Counted from the first letter of the stretch, positions 1 to 9,070 are shown. The stretch is 64,000 bases of DNA from Micavibrio sp. UBA6147 (GCA_002423185.1 DIUX01000002.1:496001-560000), one strand, 5' to 3'. Made by a program: numbers and translations. The notes: generated by a model from the letters alone, not told the origin.

Positions 1-900
1 CCGTTTGGCGGTTTGTTTGATTTTCGCACCGCATCCGGCCTTAAACGCCTGTTCCGCGATGTTAAGCCGGATATTGTGCAAACATGGATGTCCCGTGCGG
101 CGCAAAAACTCCCCTCTAAACCCGAACTTGCCAAGCGCCCTGTTTACCTGTCCCGCCTTGGCGGGTATTACACCATCGGCAAATATTTCAAGAAAACCGA
201 TGTGTTTATCGGCAATACGCCGGATTTGCGCCGCCATATCATTGACTCCGGCATTGCGGCGGATCATGTCTTCCACCTCAACAACTTTGCCGAAACCGAG
301 GCCGACACAACCCCCGTGAACCGCCAAACCCTCAACACCCCCGATGATGCGTTTGTCTTTTTGACCTTGGCGCGGCTGCACCGTGCAAAGGGGCTCGACA
401 CCTTGCTTCACGCCGCCAAGGCATTGCCAGAGCATTGCTATCTATGGATCGCGGGCGCAGGGCCGGAGGAACAAGCCCTCAAAACCCTGTGCCACACACT
501 CGGCCTTGACGGGCGCGTAAGGTTTTTGGGCTGGCGGACGGATCGCGGGGCGCTTTTATCGGCCTGTGACGCCGTGGCCTTCCCCTCCCGCTATGAACCG
601 TTTGGCAGCACCTTTGTGCAAGCTTGGGCGGCGCGAAGGCCGCTCGTCACCACCGCCTCGGACGGGCCGCGCCAATATGTCGTAGACGGGCAAGATTGCC
701 TGTGCGTTGCCATTGACGATCCTGCCGCCCTTGCCACCGCCATGCGCCGCGTGATGGACGACCCCGCCTTATGCGAAGCCATCACCGAGCGCGGCTATGA
801 CCGCTATGTCGCAGAATTCGAAAAAGACAAAATCGTCGACGCCTATTTAAATCTCTACCGCGAGTGCCTTAGCCAACCTCAATTTGCCCTTAAGGCCTGA
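1..900 (+). CDS. GT4-family glycosyltransferase, 5' end outside window
   Basis: The open frame runs from base 1 to a TGA at 898-900, so about 299 codons are visible and the N-terminus is cut by the window edge. The TTG at 13 is not a credible start because the frame is open upstream. The C-terminal half has the GT-B nucleotide-sugar fold typical of family GT4: FLTLARLHRAKGLDTLLHA, WIAGAGPEE, VRFLGWRTD, then FPSRYEPFGSTFVQAWAA. The usual E-x7-E donor-binding motif appears as EPFGSTFVQ, with Gln in place of the second Glu. The likely role is cytoplasmic transfer of a sugar to a polysaccharide or LPS acceptor; the substrate cannot be inferred. The 317 bp after it separate it from the next gene. 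Confidence 0.85.
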   Translation, partial: PFGGLFDFRTASGLKRLFRDVKPDIVQTWMSRAAQKLPSKPELAKRPVYLSRLGGYYTIGKYFKKTDVFIGNTPDLRRHIIDSGIAADHVFHLNNFAETEADTTPVNRQTLNTPDDAFVFLTLARLHRAKGLDTLLHAAKALPEHCYLWIAGAGPEEQALKTLCHTLGLDGRVRFLGWRTDRGALLSACDAVAFPSRYEPFGSTFVQAWAARRPLVTTASDGPRQYVVDGQDCLCVAIDDPAALATAMRRVMDDPALCEAITERGYDRYVAEFEKDKIVDAYLNLYRECLSQPQFALKA

Positions 901-1217
901 TCCCGAACCAAGAGCCCAAAGCAGAATTTTCGAAAAAGCAACCCTAGACCGCCGCTCACCCGCAGTAATCCCCGCACTGACGGGGCTAAAGCCCGTTAAA
1001 ACAAACGCAAACGTCACGCAAGCCGCACAAATCAAACACAACGGACCTTTATCTCCCCACTCTTTCATTCCCTCTAGCACCCTATCAAATTGAGAAAAAA
1101 CCGCGCTAAACTTGTGTTTATGTAAAATTTTTCTTGACTTTTTTCCGTTATGAAAATATTAATAGTTTTGTCATAAGCTATGCGTAATCCAATAACGTGC
1201 TTCAGAAAGGCAATGAA
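901..1217. other. Intergenic region with a promoter for the first small/large module
   Basis: A 317-bp stretch with no credible gene. The first 180 bp are GC-rich and featureless. The last 110 bp turn AT-rich and hold the sigma-70-like promoter at 1134-1162. Short frames here lack coding character. Confidence 0.6.
1134..1162 (+). promoter_or_regulatory. Sigma-70-like promoter
   Basis: TTGACT at 1134-1139, a 17-nt spacer, and TATTAA at 1157-1162, in an AT-rich patch about 55 bp before the start of the small gene. The -35 matches consensus at 5/6 positions and the -10 at 4/6. Confidence 0.55.
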
Positions 1218-1508
1218 ATGATTACTACAGCAGACATGATTATGGACATTCACGGTCGCCCCATTCTGGTTTTGCCTCGGCATATTTCGGATGGCAAGGC
1301 GGTTTTGACCGTGATGGACGACAGCTTCGCCATCACCGTAGACGGTAAACGCGAGGTTCTGCTCGAAAAGATCGAAGCCGGCATCCTGATGGCACTGGGC
1401 CTTCAGAAAAAAATCGGTATCTCGATCCATGACGGCGGCCACCTCTTGCCCGATACGATTGATTATGTGGCGGATGTAGAACTGCGTTTCAACGCGATTG
1501 CAAAATAA
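1218..1508 (+). CDS. Small unknown protein of the duplicated two-gene module (copy 1)
   Basis: A 96-aa protein of no family I recognise. I chose ATG 1218 over the in-frame GTG at 1197 because AGAAAGG at 1204-1210 sits 7 nt before it. It is clearly paralogous to the protein at 11500-11817. Both begin with AD-[ML]-I-x-D followed by G-[RK]-PILVLP, then a central VDG, an ALxxxxxIGI block, and a P-x-x-I-x-x-VA-x-[VI]-E C-terminal part. It has no signal peptide or membrane segment and is predicted to be a compact cytoplasmic alpha/beta protein. A very large protein gene follows 63 bp downstream on the same strand. The second copy has the same order and nearly the same spacing (73 bp), so the two genes probably act together. 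Confidence 0.8.
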   Translation: MITTADMIMDIHGRPILVLPRHISDGKAVLTVMDDSFAITVDGKREVLLEKIEAGILMALGLQKKIGISIHDGGHLLPDTIDYVADVELRFNAIAK

Positions 1509-1571
1509 AAAACGAACAACAACAACATCGAACGGCTCGATACAGGAATTTAAAATAAGGGTGTAAGAATT

Positions 1572-4500
1572 ATGGTACAGAAGCTCCTCTCCAAAGACCT
1601 TGGACAGCAACACAAATATCTGCAATCACTGGATTTCGCAGATCAAGCATTCCAAGCGGAATACGCGGGCGACCAAGAGCCGCGCGAAAAATTCTATGCC
1701 CAGCTAACCGAAGCGTTGGACGGCAAGCAAGCGGACATCTCGAAATACGAGGCCGACACTTATTTCTACTTGCTCAAACGCTCCGCGCAAAACGGCGATG
1801 CCGCCCGCGCCATCACCTTTGAGATCAACGGCAATAACAACCAAATTGAGTATCTGTGGCCGCAAGGTAAGGAACTCGCCGACTCTTACGCCAAAAACTT
1901 CGTACCGATGTTCATCGACAACCCCGTTGCCTTGAACGAAGACGGCACACCCCAAGTCCAGAACATTGCCGACACCAAGGCGAATATCGAATCACAGCGC
2001 TCCTATTACGAAGACAACGCCGCGATTTTCGGCCCGTCTTACCTCAAAGCATCCATCGGCGATGCGCCTGAAATCCCGAATGTTTTTGGCGACCAAAGCC
2101 AAGGCCTGGTGGAATTAGCCGTCACGGAGCAAACAGGCGAACAAGCGGCGGAACAAGCACAAACTCAGCGCCCGACCATCACAGTCGCGGAAGAAGCACG
2201 TTCCTTGAGCCAAGAAGAAATCGCCGCTGCTGCCGACGCCATCGAGCAAGTCAAAGAAGAATCTCTGAACGCACAGCTCGTAGAAGGCCTTGATACAGAC
2301 CTTCAGCAATTCATTGCCGACAAAAACGCCGAAGACGCGGCGAAACAAGAAGCCGCCGCCGAAGCCCTTCAAAAAGCCATCAATGATGCCCGCGCCAAGT
2401 CCGAAGCGGACGAAGCCCTGATCGCCAGCGTTGCCGACCAAGATGACTACAAGGTTTTCAAAGACATCTTCCAAAACTTCTATAACGGTCAAAACGCGTT
2501 TTACATTGCCAACCAACTGGAAAACGCACCCGATCAACAGCCCGAGCCCGTCTTCACCGAAGCGACTCTGGCCGCCCTGTACAAAAAGAAACAAGGCGAA
2601 AAAATCGAAGAATACACGATCTACGATACCGAGCTTGACCAATTCCTCGGCGTTGCTAACCACATGAAAGAAAACAACAAAAAGGAAAAACAAGCCAAGT
2701 CCGACTTCGTCACTGAATGGTTCAACAAAAACCGTTTTGCTGGAATCGTGGCCGAAAACTATGACGGTCAAGATGCCAAAGCCGCCGATAAGGGCGCTGC
2801 GAAGCTGTATGAAGACATCACGACCCAGCCACAAGATGATAATGGCATGAAGAGTGTTCTCGGCCTGTACAACGTCCTGCGCAACCAAAAAATCGTCAAT
2901 GACGACGATCGCAAGGCACGCTTTACGCAAATTATTGACGGCTATGTCGCCGCCAAGGCAGCGGAAGGCTTCGCCATTGAACCATTCCTTGAAAAAGTCG
3001 AGCAAGACAACGAAACAGCCTCTTTTGACCGCTTCAAAAAAGCGATCACCGCCGCCTACGGCGAAGGCCGTTATACCGAAGCCCTGAAAAACGACGATAC
3101 GGTAAAGTTCCTGCACGACCAATCGGCCGGACGCACGACCATGACCGGCGGCGTTATTCACGATGAGGACATTACGTCCAGAATCGAAACGGAGAAAAAA
3201 TACGGCTCCGGCGACATGTTCAAACAAATCAAAATCGCCGTGAACCACAATCTCGATCAACAGGCCTTCGGCAAAATGCTTGCCGATGGGTATGAAGGCG
3301 CGAACAAAGACAAAATCGACCCGATCAGCAGCAGCCGCATGTTCGGCGACATGATCGGTGACCGCCTGAAATTCAAGAAACTCGATCAAACCGCCGACAA
3401 CATCGAACAAACCGGCGCGGGCATTATTGACCAATTGAACGAGCGTAAGGAAAAGAAAGGCGAAGCCTCCCTCAACGGTTTCTTGTCGCGCAAATTTGAT
3501 CGCTTGGTTGAAAAATCCGAAGCCGAAGCAGCACCGGAACCTGAAAAAGGCCAAAAATTCAAACCGCTCGCCTTTATTCACAACAAAGGCTCCGCCATCG
3601 GTAACTTCGTGAAGGCCAACTGGATCGGCCTTGGCGCAGCGGCGGGAGCCGGTTGGTTCGCCCGTTCGATCATCGACGGATACGGCGCGCAAATCCTTGG
3701 CGAACAAACCATGGGTGCGATTACGGCACAAGCCGTAGCCTTGGCCGGATCATACGCCCCATTGGCGCTTGAAATGGCAACGGGCGGCGTTCTCGGTATG
3801 GCGGCCGGCGCGGCGGGCAACATCGCCTTCCAATGCTGGAAAGGCTACACCATTGCCCGCGACCAAGTCGAAGGCGATAACCCTGAATTGAAAGGTCAAT
3901 TCTGGAAACAAGCCGTCACCGATTTCAGTGCCATGAGATTGGTGGGCAGCAGCATCGCTCAGAACTTCTCGTTCAAATCGCTCTTGATCGGCACCGCCTT
4001 GGGCGGCACGGTCGGCGCGACCTTCGCCTTCCTTGCCCATTATTCGGATGCCATTGTCGATGGCGCGAAAAGCGCATGGGGCAGCATCTTCGGCGGCGAT
4101 ACAATTACCCCGCCTGTCGATGGACCTGTGGATGGCGGCGTTACGGGTGTTCCGCCCGTTGACGGCGACCCTGCGGTTGTTGCGGCTCCTCCCGCCGACG
4201 ATGTTGTGGCGGCTCCCGCTTGCGATGCGGCACAAACCACCATTCCGACCGGCATTGATGATGCGACAAGACAGCAAATCATCACCGCCATGAACGCGGA
4301 CGGAAGCCTGAACCAAGTCGAGCGCGGCATTAAATGGCGCCTTGAACACGGAACATTGGCGCAACAAATTCAAGCCGCCAAAGACTTTACGACCATTCCG
4401 TCCGGCTCAGGCTTGCAATTGGAAGTGTTGAACCGCTTGGACGACCAATATGGTCACTTGCTGTACAACCCAACCGCCATGGAAGACCCGCAATTGGTGC

Positions 4501-5411
4501 GTGCCCTGACACAGGTCAACATTGACGGCGGCTATTACAACCTGCGTGATGTTCTCAACAGCGGTGCAGTCGACGGCGACCCGCGCATTGTCGAAGCCTT
4601 GAAAGACATCGCACAAGCTGCAGACCACGGCAACCGTTATGCTCTGGAGCAAATCGCCTTGGCGCAGACCCGCTTCCCCGAAGCGTTGCAACAAGCCTTG
4701 ACGCAAAACGCAGCAGACGCACAAGCCATGGCTGATTGTTTGGCAGGCGGCACGGTCACGCCTCCGGCGGCTGTGGATGGCGCGGTCGTCCTTCCGGGCG
4801 ATGCGGCGGCACAACCGGTTGTCACAGGTGACGTACAACCCGATCTGTGCGACGAGCAAAACCCGCAAGGCGCTGTACAACCTGCTGCTCAGGAAACGCG
4901 TGTTGAGCCTGCGGCCACAGAAACGGTTGTCCGCCCCGTGGCAAGACCGGCTGTACAACCTGATTTGTGCGAAACTCCGGCGGCGAATGATACGTCATGC
5001 GTCATGCCATCGACGGTTGACCCACGAGCCGGCTTCACAGACGCCGTTGCCGGCCCTGCGGCCTTGAACCTTGACGGGTTCACCGCCATCGGAACGGATC
5101 ATGCCGCCTATAACGCACTGGTTGCCAAGGCAGAAGGCTTCGCCATTGGCGAGCGTGTCACCGGAAGCACGACGTTCAGCCAGCACGGTGCCGTGGTCTC
5201 CGAAGGGGATGGGCTGTTCCTCGTCGCCCGCGCAGCCGAAGGCCAAACCGGCTTTACCTTCACGCAGATCGGCACGACGACAGACGGCATTGCCGCCGCC
5301 TTCGCCGCGCAAAATCCGCAAGTCACGCAAGCCGTCGGCGCCCGTGATTTCCAGATTGCCGCCGCAGAAGGCACAGCGGGCAGAACCCCCCGCGTGGTCA
5401 GAACCATCTGA
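1572..5411 (+). CDS. Giant membrane-anchored protein of the duplicated module (copy 1), unknown function
   Basis: 1279 aa, no family recognised. Residues 1-660 are charged, mostly helical and rich in Ala, Glu, Gln and Lys, with coiled-coil-like stretches around 215-300. There is no Sec signal. Residues about 683-826 hold three Gly/Ala-rich hydrophobic segments (WIGLGAAAGAGWFA; ALEMATGGVLGMAAGAAG; LLIGTALGGTVGATFAFLAH). A Pro/Val/Asp-rich linker (about 845-880), a helical region (905-1055) and a low-complexity region with two copies of VQPDLC[DE] (near 1088 and 1126) follow. It ends in a small folded domain and a basic C-terminus (TPRVVRTI). The membrane segments with their flanks, and an [FV]-x-[TA]-EW-[FY]-x-K motif in the N-half, are shared with the 791-aa protein at 9051-11426. 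AAGGG at 1556-1560 is a somewhat distant ribosome site. A strong terminator follows. Confidence 0.8.
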   Translation: MVQKLLSKDLGQQHKYLQSLDFADQAFQAEYAGDQEPREKFYAQLTEALDGKQADISKYEADTYFYLLKRSAQNGDAARAITFEINGNNNQIEYLWPQGKELADSYAKNFVPMFIDNPVALNEDGTPQVQNIADTKANIESQRSYYEDNAAIFGPSYLKASIGDAPEIPNVFGDQSQGLVELAVTEQTGEQAAEQAQTQRPTITVAEEARSLSQEEIAAAADAIEQVKEESLNAQLVEGLDTDLQQFIADKNAEDAAKQEAAAEALQKAINDARAKSEADEALIASVADQDDYKVFKDIFQNFYNGQNAFYIANQLENAPDQQPEPVFTEATLAALYKKKQGEKIEEYTIYDTELDQFLGVANHMKENNKKEKQAKSDFVTEWFNKNRFAGIVAENYDGQDAKAADKGAAKLYEDITTQPQDDNGMKSVLGLYNVLRNQKIVNDDDRKARFTQIIDGYVAAKAAEGFAIEPFLEKVEQDNETASFDRFKKAITAAYGEGRYTEALKNDDTVKFLHDQSAGRTTMTGGVIHDEDITSRIETEKKYGSGDMFKQIKIAVNHNLDQQAFGKMLADGYEGANKDKIDPISSSRMFGDMIGDRLKFKKLDQTADNIEQTGAGIIDQLNERKEKKGEASLNGFLSRKFDRLVEKSEAEAAPEPEKGQKFKPLAFIHNKGSAIGNFVKANWIGLGAAAGAGWFARSIIDGYGAQILGEQTMGAITAQAVALAGSYAPLALEMATGGVLGMAAGAAGNIAFQCWKGYTIARDQVEGDNPELKGQFWKQAVTDFSAMRLVGSSIAQNFSFKSLLIGTALGGTVGATFAFLAHYSDAIVDGAKSAWGSIFGGDTITPPVDGPVDGGVTGVPPVDGDPAVVAAPPADDVVAAPACDAAQTTIPTGIDDATRQQIITAMNADGSLNQVERGIKWRLEHGTLAQQIQAAKDFTTIPSGSGLQLEVLNRLDDQYGHLLYNPTAMEDPQLVRALTQVNIDGGYYNLRDVLNSGAVDGDPRIVEALKDIAQAADHGNRYALEQIALAQTRFPEALQQALTQNAADAQAMADCLAGGTVTPPAAVDGAVVLPGDAAAQPVVTGDVQPDLCDEQNPQGAVQPAAQETRVEPAATETVVRPVARPAVQPDLCETPAANDTSCVMPSTVDPRAGFTDAVAGPAALNLDGFTAIGTDHAAYNALVAKAEGFAIGERVTGSTTFSQHGAVVSEGDGLFLVARAAEGQTGFTFTQIGTTTDGIAAAFAAQNPQVTQAVGARDFQIAAAEGTAGRTPRVVRTI

Positions 5412-5450
5412 TCCCGCATGGTTTAATCCCGCGCAAGATACACCCATACA

Positions 5451-5478
5451 AAAAGCCCCCGTTATCGGGGGCTTTTTT
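5451..5478 (+). terminator. Rho-independent terminator
   Basis: Perfect 11-bp stem AAAAGCCCCCG / CGGGGGCTTTT with a TTAT loop and a T-run. It lies between the giant gene and the convergent ferredoxin gene. The A-run on the left arm lets it act on both strands. Confidence 0.9.
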
Positions 5479-5511
5479 GTTGCGATTTTTTCGTACTCAC
5501 GAAGACATTAC

Positions 5512-5829
5512 TTAGGACTCAGACCCCGGCGCCAAGGTCACGCGCAGGCCGTCCAATTCCGGCGTAAACAAAATCTGGCAAGACAAGCGAGAATTTTTTT
5601 CGACCTCAAAGGCGGAATCGAGCATATAAATCTCGTCCTCGCTGGCGGGGTATAAACGTCCCACCCATTCCGGCGCGACATAGACATGGCATGTCCCGCA
5701 CGCACACGCACCGCCGCACTCCGCCTTGATCGGCAAGCCGTAATCGCGGATGATTTCCATCACGCGCCAGCCTTCGAGCGCCTCCAGCGTATGGTCGTTG
5801 CCGTCACGATCCGTCACAATAATATGCAT
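5512..5829 (-). CDS. 2Fe-2S ferredoxin, adrenodoxin type
   Basis: 105 aa. The ligand pattern C-x5-C-x2-C (C38, C44, C47 in ECGGACACGTCHVY) plus C84 (LSCQI) is that of adrenodoxin/FdxB/ISC-type ferredoxins, and the length fits. It would carry single electrons in the cytoplasm. It is the last gene of a three-gene operon with a ferredoxin-NADP reductase-like flavoprotein and a membrane protein; the ATG lies 6 bp after the preceding stop. Such ferredoxins usually serve Fe-S assembly or a hydroxylase. No isc or suf gene is visible here, whereas heme A synthase starts 66 bp upstream of the operon, which suggests a role in heme hydroxylation (inference). GAGG about 11 nt upstream is the best ribosome site. 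Confidence 0.93.
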   Translation of the reverse strand: MHIIVTDRDGNDHTLEALEGWRVMEIIRDYGLPIKAECGGACACGTCHVYVAPEWVGRLYPASEDEIYMLDSAFEVEKNSRLSCQILFTPELDGLRVTLAPGSES

Positions 5830-5835
5830 GAATAA

Positions 5836-6924
5836 TTATTCCTCGTCCCGCTTCGCAGAATTCAACAACGCCGGCGAATACATATACAAAACCGCCCGCG
5901 CCGAAGCCGCCGAAAACACCCCATGAGCGATAATCAGGCCGAAAATAGACAAACCATCTTTGACCCAGCGCGCAACATTGCTCAATTCCCCTGCATCCGA
6001 CACCCCAAAGAGCGGCAAAGCAATGCTCAGGACAATCGACAAGGCCAACATGGTCATCACGATGCTCACCAAAAACATGATGCCGACCATGACCGACCCT
6101 TCCATACCGCCCATTTTGCGGAACGAGCGCATTAACGGCAATTGCATGGCAATAAACACATGCAGCCAGAAAAACCGCATCATCCAAAAAATAAACACCA
6201 TCGAGCCCAGTATGATTAACACAAAGGATGTCGGCAAAGGTGGCACAGGGGAAGTCGTACCCGAAGCATCACCCACCGCATCAACACCCGTATCACCGAT
6301 TACAGCGTCCCCAATCGCCCTGTTATCACTCATACTTTCGGGGGCGTAACTGACAACGTCTTGGAACGCGGCGAGATCATAGCTTTTAATCACCAGCGTC
6401 AACCCACCGAAAATACCGCTGAACAAAAAGCTCACCGTTGCAAAGGCAAGAATCGCCGCCAGAATATGCGTATCGCCACCGCGATTGAACACACCGGGCG
6501 TTTTTGCTGCTATATGTCCGCTGACATCGCCCGCATCGCCTGTGTCGCCCGCATTATCCGCCTCTTGCATACGTCCCACACCCCGCGCATTGCTCAACAC
6601 CACCGCAAGGCGCCGCCACGACAGAGATGGAAGGGGGGGTTGACCATGCGGCGCCGCCAGCATGGCCTCATGATGATGCTTGACCGCCAAAACAATAAAC
6701 ACGCTATACGCGCCGATCATGAATTCGGAAGGGAGCTGGACAATCGCCGCCCAAAAAGGCTCTCCTACAAATTTCGCCAGCACAATCCATTGCGTCACAA
6801 GGGTCACGAGAAGCGGCAAAATGGCGAGCAACGCGACCATTTTTCGGTTCGCCCACACAAACCCGATCCCCTCCATAAGGGAGCGAATTACGGGAAATGC
6901 GGGGGCTGTCTTAAGTTGTTTCAT
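5836..6924 (-). CDS. Polytopic membrane protein of the ferredoxin/reductase operon, unknown
   Basis: 362 aa from ATG 6924, chosen because AAAGGACGG lies just before it and the previous gene stops only 7 bp upstream. The longer frame would run deep into that gene. About six hydrophobic segments are visible (MVALLAILPLLVTLVTQWIV; MIGAYSVFIVLAV; ILAAILAFATVSFLFSGIFG; FVLIILGSMVFIFWMMRFFW; VMVGIMFLVSIVMTMLAL; IFGLIIAHGVFSAA). Two long loops are low-complexity and Gly/Asp-rich (ADNAGDTGDAGDVSGH; AIGDAVIGDTGVDAVGDASG) and look like expanded short repeats. The arrangement resembles DUF-type EI24/YIP-like membrane proteins only loosely, so I assign no family. Tight spacing on both sides indicates co-translation with the two redox proteins. 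Confidence 0.75.
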   Translation of the reverse strand: MKQLKTAPAFPVIRSLMEGIGFVWANRKMVALLAILPLLVTLVTQWIVLAKFVGEPFWAAIVQLPSEFMIGAYSVFIVLAVKHHHEAMLAAPHGQPPLPSLSWRRLAVVLSNARGVGRMQEADNAGDTGDAGDVSGHIAAKTPGVFNRGGDTHILAAILAFATVSFLFSGIFGGLTLVIKSYDLAAFQDVVSYAPESMSDNRAIGDAVIGDTGVDAVGDASGTTSPVPPLPTSFVLIILGSMVFIFWMMRFFWLHVFIAMQLPLMRSFRKMGGMEGSVMVGIMFLVSIVMTMLALSIVLSIALPLFGVSDAGELSNVARWVKDGLSIFGLIIAHGVFSAASARAVLYMYSPALLNSAKRDEE

Positions 6925-6931
6925 CCGTCCT

Positions 6932-7972
6932 TTATGCCACGCCCAGTTTTTTCTGCAAGTCCGAAGATGACGTTGTGTATTGAAAGCGCAGTTTTTTATC
7001 GGGGTGAACAATCCGGAAGGCCTCCTGCGCCATAAGCGCAGCCTCATGAAATCCGGATAAAATCAATTTGAGTTTGCCGGGGTACCAATTAATATCGCCA
7101 ATCGCGAAAACACCCTTGGTTGATGTTTCGAATTTTTCCGTATCAACGGCGATAAGGTTCTCATGGAGGTTCAAACCAAACTCCGCCACCGGCCCCAATT
7201 TCATCGTCAACCCGTAAAACGCCAAGAGCGTGTCGCACGGAATGTCATAAACCGCGTCGCTATCGCTGGCCTTCACACTCACGCTCTCCAGCACCCCGTT
7301 CTCGCCGTTCAGGCCGAGAATATTGGCGATGTGCAAGTCCATCGCGCCATTCGCGACCAAGCCGCGCATTTTATTCACACTATCGGGCGCGGCGCGGAAA
7401 TCGTCGCGGCGGTGGATGAGCGCCATGGACGCCGCCAGCGGATGCAAATTCAACGTCCAATCCAGCGCCGAATCCCCGCCGCCGGCAATCAGGATTTTCT
7501 TATCCTTAAACCGATCCATCTTGCGCACGGCATAAAAGACCGAGATATCCTCGAATTCCTCAATCCCCTTAATCGGCGGTTTTTTCGGCACGAATGATCC
7601 GCCGCCAGCGGCAATCACGATCACCTTAGCCTTGATCTGCATCCCCATATCGGTGGTCACGATCCAGCACTCATCCGCCCCTTCCCCCTGTTTGGCGATT
7701 TTTTCCGCCATCTGGCCGAGGTGAAATGTCGCACCGAAGGGCTTTATCTGCTCCATCAAACGGTCGGTTAGTTCCTGCCCCGTCACGATGGGGAGGGCGG
7801 GAATATCGTAAATCGGTTTTTCGGGGTACAGCTCGGCGCATTGCCCGCCGGGTTTGTCTAGAATATCGATCAAATGGCATTTCAAATCCAGCAAGCCAAG
7901 CTCGAACACCGCAAACAGGCCGACCGGCCCTGCGCCAATTATGACCACATCGGTTTCTTGAATTTCGCTCAT
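6932..7972 (-). CDS. Ferredoxin-NAD(P)H reductase, thioredoxin-reductase-like fold
   Basis: 346 aa. The N-terminal FAD site is VVIIGAGPVG, followed by GGQC and LYPEKPIYD, the signature of the TrxR-like ferredoxin-NADP reductases (YumC/FNR2 type). The NAD(P) site is IAGGGDSALDW, followed by LIHRRDDFRA. The C-terminal FAD contact is FAIGDINWYPGKLKLIL. There is no CxxC redox pair between the two nucleotide domains, so it is not a thioredoxin reductase. It likely reduces the 2Fe-2S ferredoxin encoded two genes downstream in the same operon. TAGGTGAG before ATG 7972 is a good ribosome site. Its start lies 66 bp from the divergent ctaA start. Confidence 0.92.
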   Translation of the reverse strand: MSEIQETDVVIIGAGPVGLFAVFELGLLDLKCHLIDILDKPGGQCAELYPEKPIYDIPALPIVTGQELTDRLMEQIKPFGATFHLGQMAEKIAKQGEGADECWIVTTDMGMQIKAKVIVIAAGGGSFVPKKPPIKGIEEFEDISVFYAVRKMDRFKDKKILIAGGGDSALDWTLNLHPLAASMALIHRRDDFRAAPDSVNKMRGLVANGAMDLHIANILGLNGENGVLESVSVKASDSDAVYDIPCDTLLAFYGLTMKLGPVAEFGLNLHENLIAVDTEKFETSTKGVFAIGDINWYPGKLKLILSGFHEAALMAQEAFRIVHPDKKLRFQYTTSSSDLQKKLGVA

Positions 7973-8038
7973 GGCTCACCTATAACCTTTAAGACTGACG
8001 ACGAATACTGAACTGGTTTTATAGGGGTTAAGGCATTC

Positions 8039-9070
8039 ATGGGCAATCAAAAAAACGCCGCCGTTAACGGGCTAAATGCCGCACATACAGGGTGCGGGCT
8101 GTGGTTAATGGGCTGCGCAATGATGGTTTTGGCAATGGCGGTGATCGGGGCGATTACGCGCCTGACGGAATCGGGATTGTCGATTACCGAATGGCGGCCT
8201 TTGATAGGCGCTTTGCCGCCTTTGAACGAAGCACAATGGGCGCATGTTTTTGACCTGTATCGCCAGACCCCTGAATATCTTCACAAAAACAAGGGGATGA
8301 GCCTTGAGGATTTTCAATACATATTCTTTTGGGAATGGTTCCACCGTCTATGGGGGCGGTTGATCGGGCTGGCCTTCGCCTTGCCCTTAATCTGGTTCGC
8401 CGTCAAGCGCCGTATTCCGGCGGGATATGGATGGCGGTTTTTCGGGTTTTTAATCCTTGGCGGATTGCAAGGCGCAATGGGGTGGTACATGGTGCAAAGC
8501 GGCCTTGTCGACCGCCCCGCCGTGAGCCATTACCGCCTTGCCGCGCATTTGGGGCTGGCCTTTTTGATCTATGCGCTGCTATTCCGCACCGCGCTTGATT
8601 TTATCGCTTTACCTGCATCACTCGCGCCGCACCGCGCCGAAAAATCCGACAAAACAACCCGCGTTTTGGGGCTTGTCTGTCTTGCCTTGCTCGCCAATAC
8701 CGTCATCTGGGGGGCGTTCACTGCGGGGTTAGATGCGGGGTTGATTTACAACAGCTTCCCGCTCATGGGCGGGCGTTTCTTCCCCCATGATGCCGGATTT
8801 TTATCGCCGTTTTGGATGAATTTTGTTGAAAGCCATGCCGGCGTGCAATTCGCCCATCGTTGGCTCGCCATGACCACCGCCGCTTTTATTCTGGCCTATG
8901 CGTGGCGCGTGCGGTTTGCGGCACTTGGCGTGATGGTGGTGGTGCAGGCCGGACTCGGCATCGCAACATTGCTCAGTCACGTCCAGATTGGCCTTGCCGC
9001 CGCACATCAAGCCGGAGCGTTCATTTTACTGTCGCTCCTCATCATCGCGATTATGAAAGCCCGCGTCTGA
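8039..9070 (+). CDS. ctaA: Heme A synthase (Cox15/CtaA)
   Basis: 343 aa with about eight membrane segments. Family signatures are GAITRLTESGLSITEWRP, the heme-ligand motif WEWFHRLWGR, VSHYRLAAHLGLAF, and VESHAGVQFAHRWLAM ahead of a final AAHQAGAF. It hydroxylates the C8 methyl of heme O to yield heme A in the cytoplasmic membrane, using the product of CtaB (42.5 kb). AAGG six nt before ATG 8039 supports the start. It is divergent from the ferredoxin reductase operon, and its last 20 bp overlap the 3' end of the convergent giant gene. Confidence 0.96.
   Translation: MGNQKNAAVNGLNAAHTGCGLWLMGCAMMVLAMAVIGAITRLTESGLSITEWRPLIGALPPLNEAQWAHVFDLYRQTPEYLHKNKGMSLEDFQYIFFWEWFHRLWGRLIGLAFALPLIWFAVKRRIPAGYGWRFFGFLILGGLQGAMGWYMVQSGLVDRPAVSHYRLAAHLGLAFLIYALLFRTALDFIALPASLAPHRAEKSDKTTRVLGLVCLALLANTVIWGAFTAGLDAGLIYNSFPLMGGRFFPHDAGFLSPFWMNFVESHAGVQFAHRWLAMTTAAFILAYAWRVRFAALGVMVVVQAGLGIATLLSHVQIGLAAAHQAGAFILLSLLIIAIMKARV

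Noticed and set aside
1074..1625. 183-codon minus-strand frame over the first small gene
   Set aside because: It spans the promoter and the complement of a gene that has a clear paralogue elsewhere; no ribosome site or domain.
2115..3731. A 538-codon open frame antisense to the giant gene at 1572-5411
   Set aside because: It is Phe/Val/Gly-rich in the way expected when the complement of Ala/Glu/Lys-rich coding sequence is read. It has no recognisable domain, and the sense gene has a paralogue that supports it.
6932..7972. Annotation as thioredoxin reductase
   Set aside because: The CxxC redox motif between the FAD and NAD(P) domains is absent, and the LYPEKPIYD motif fits ferredoxin reductases.
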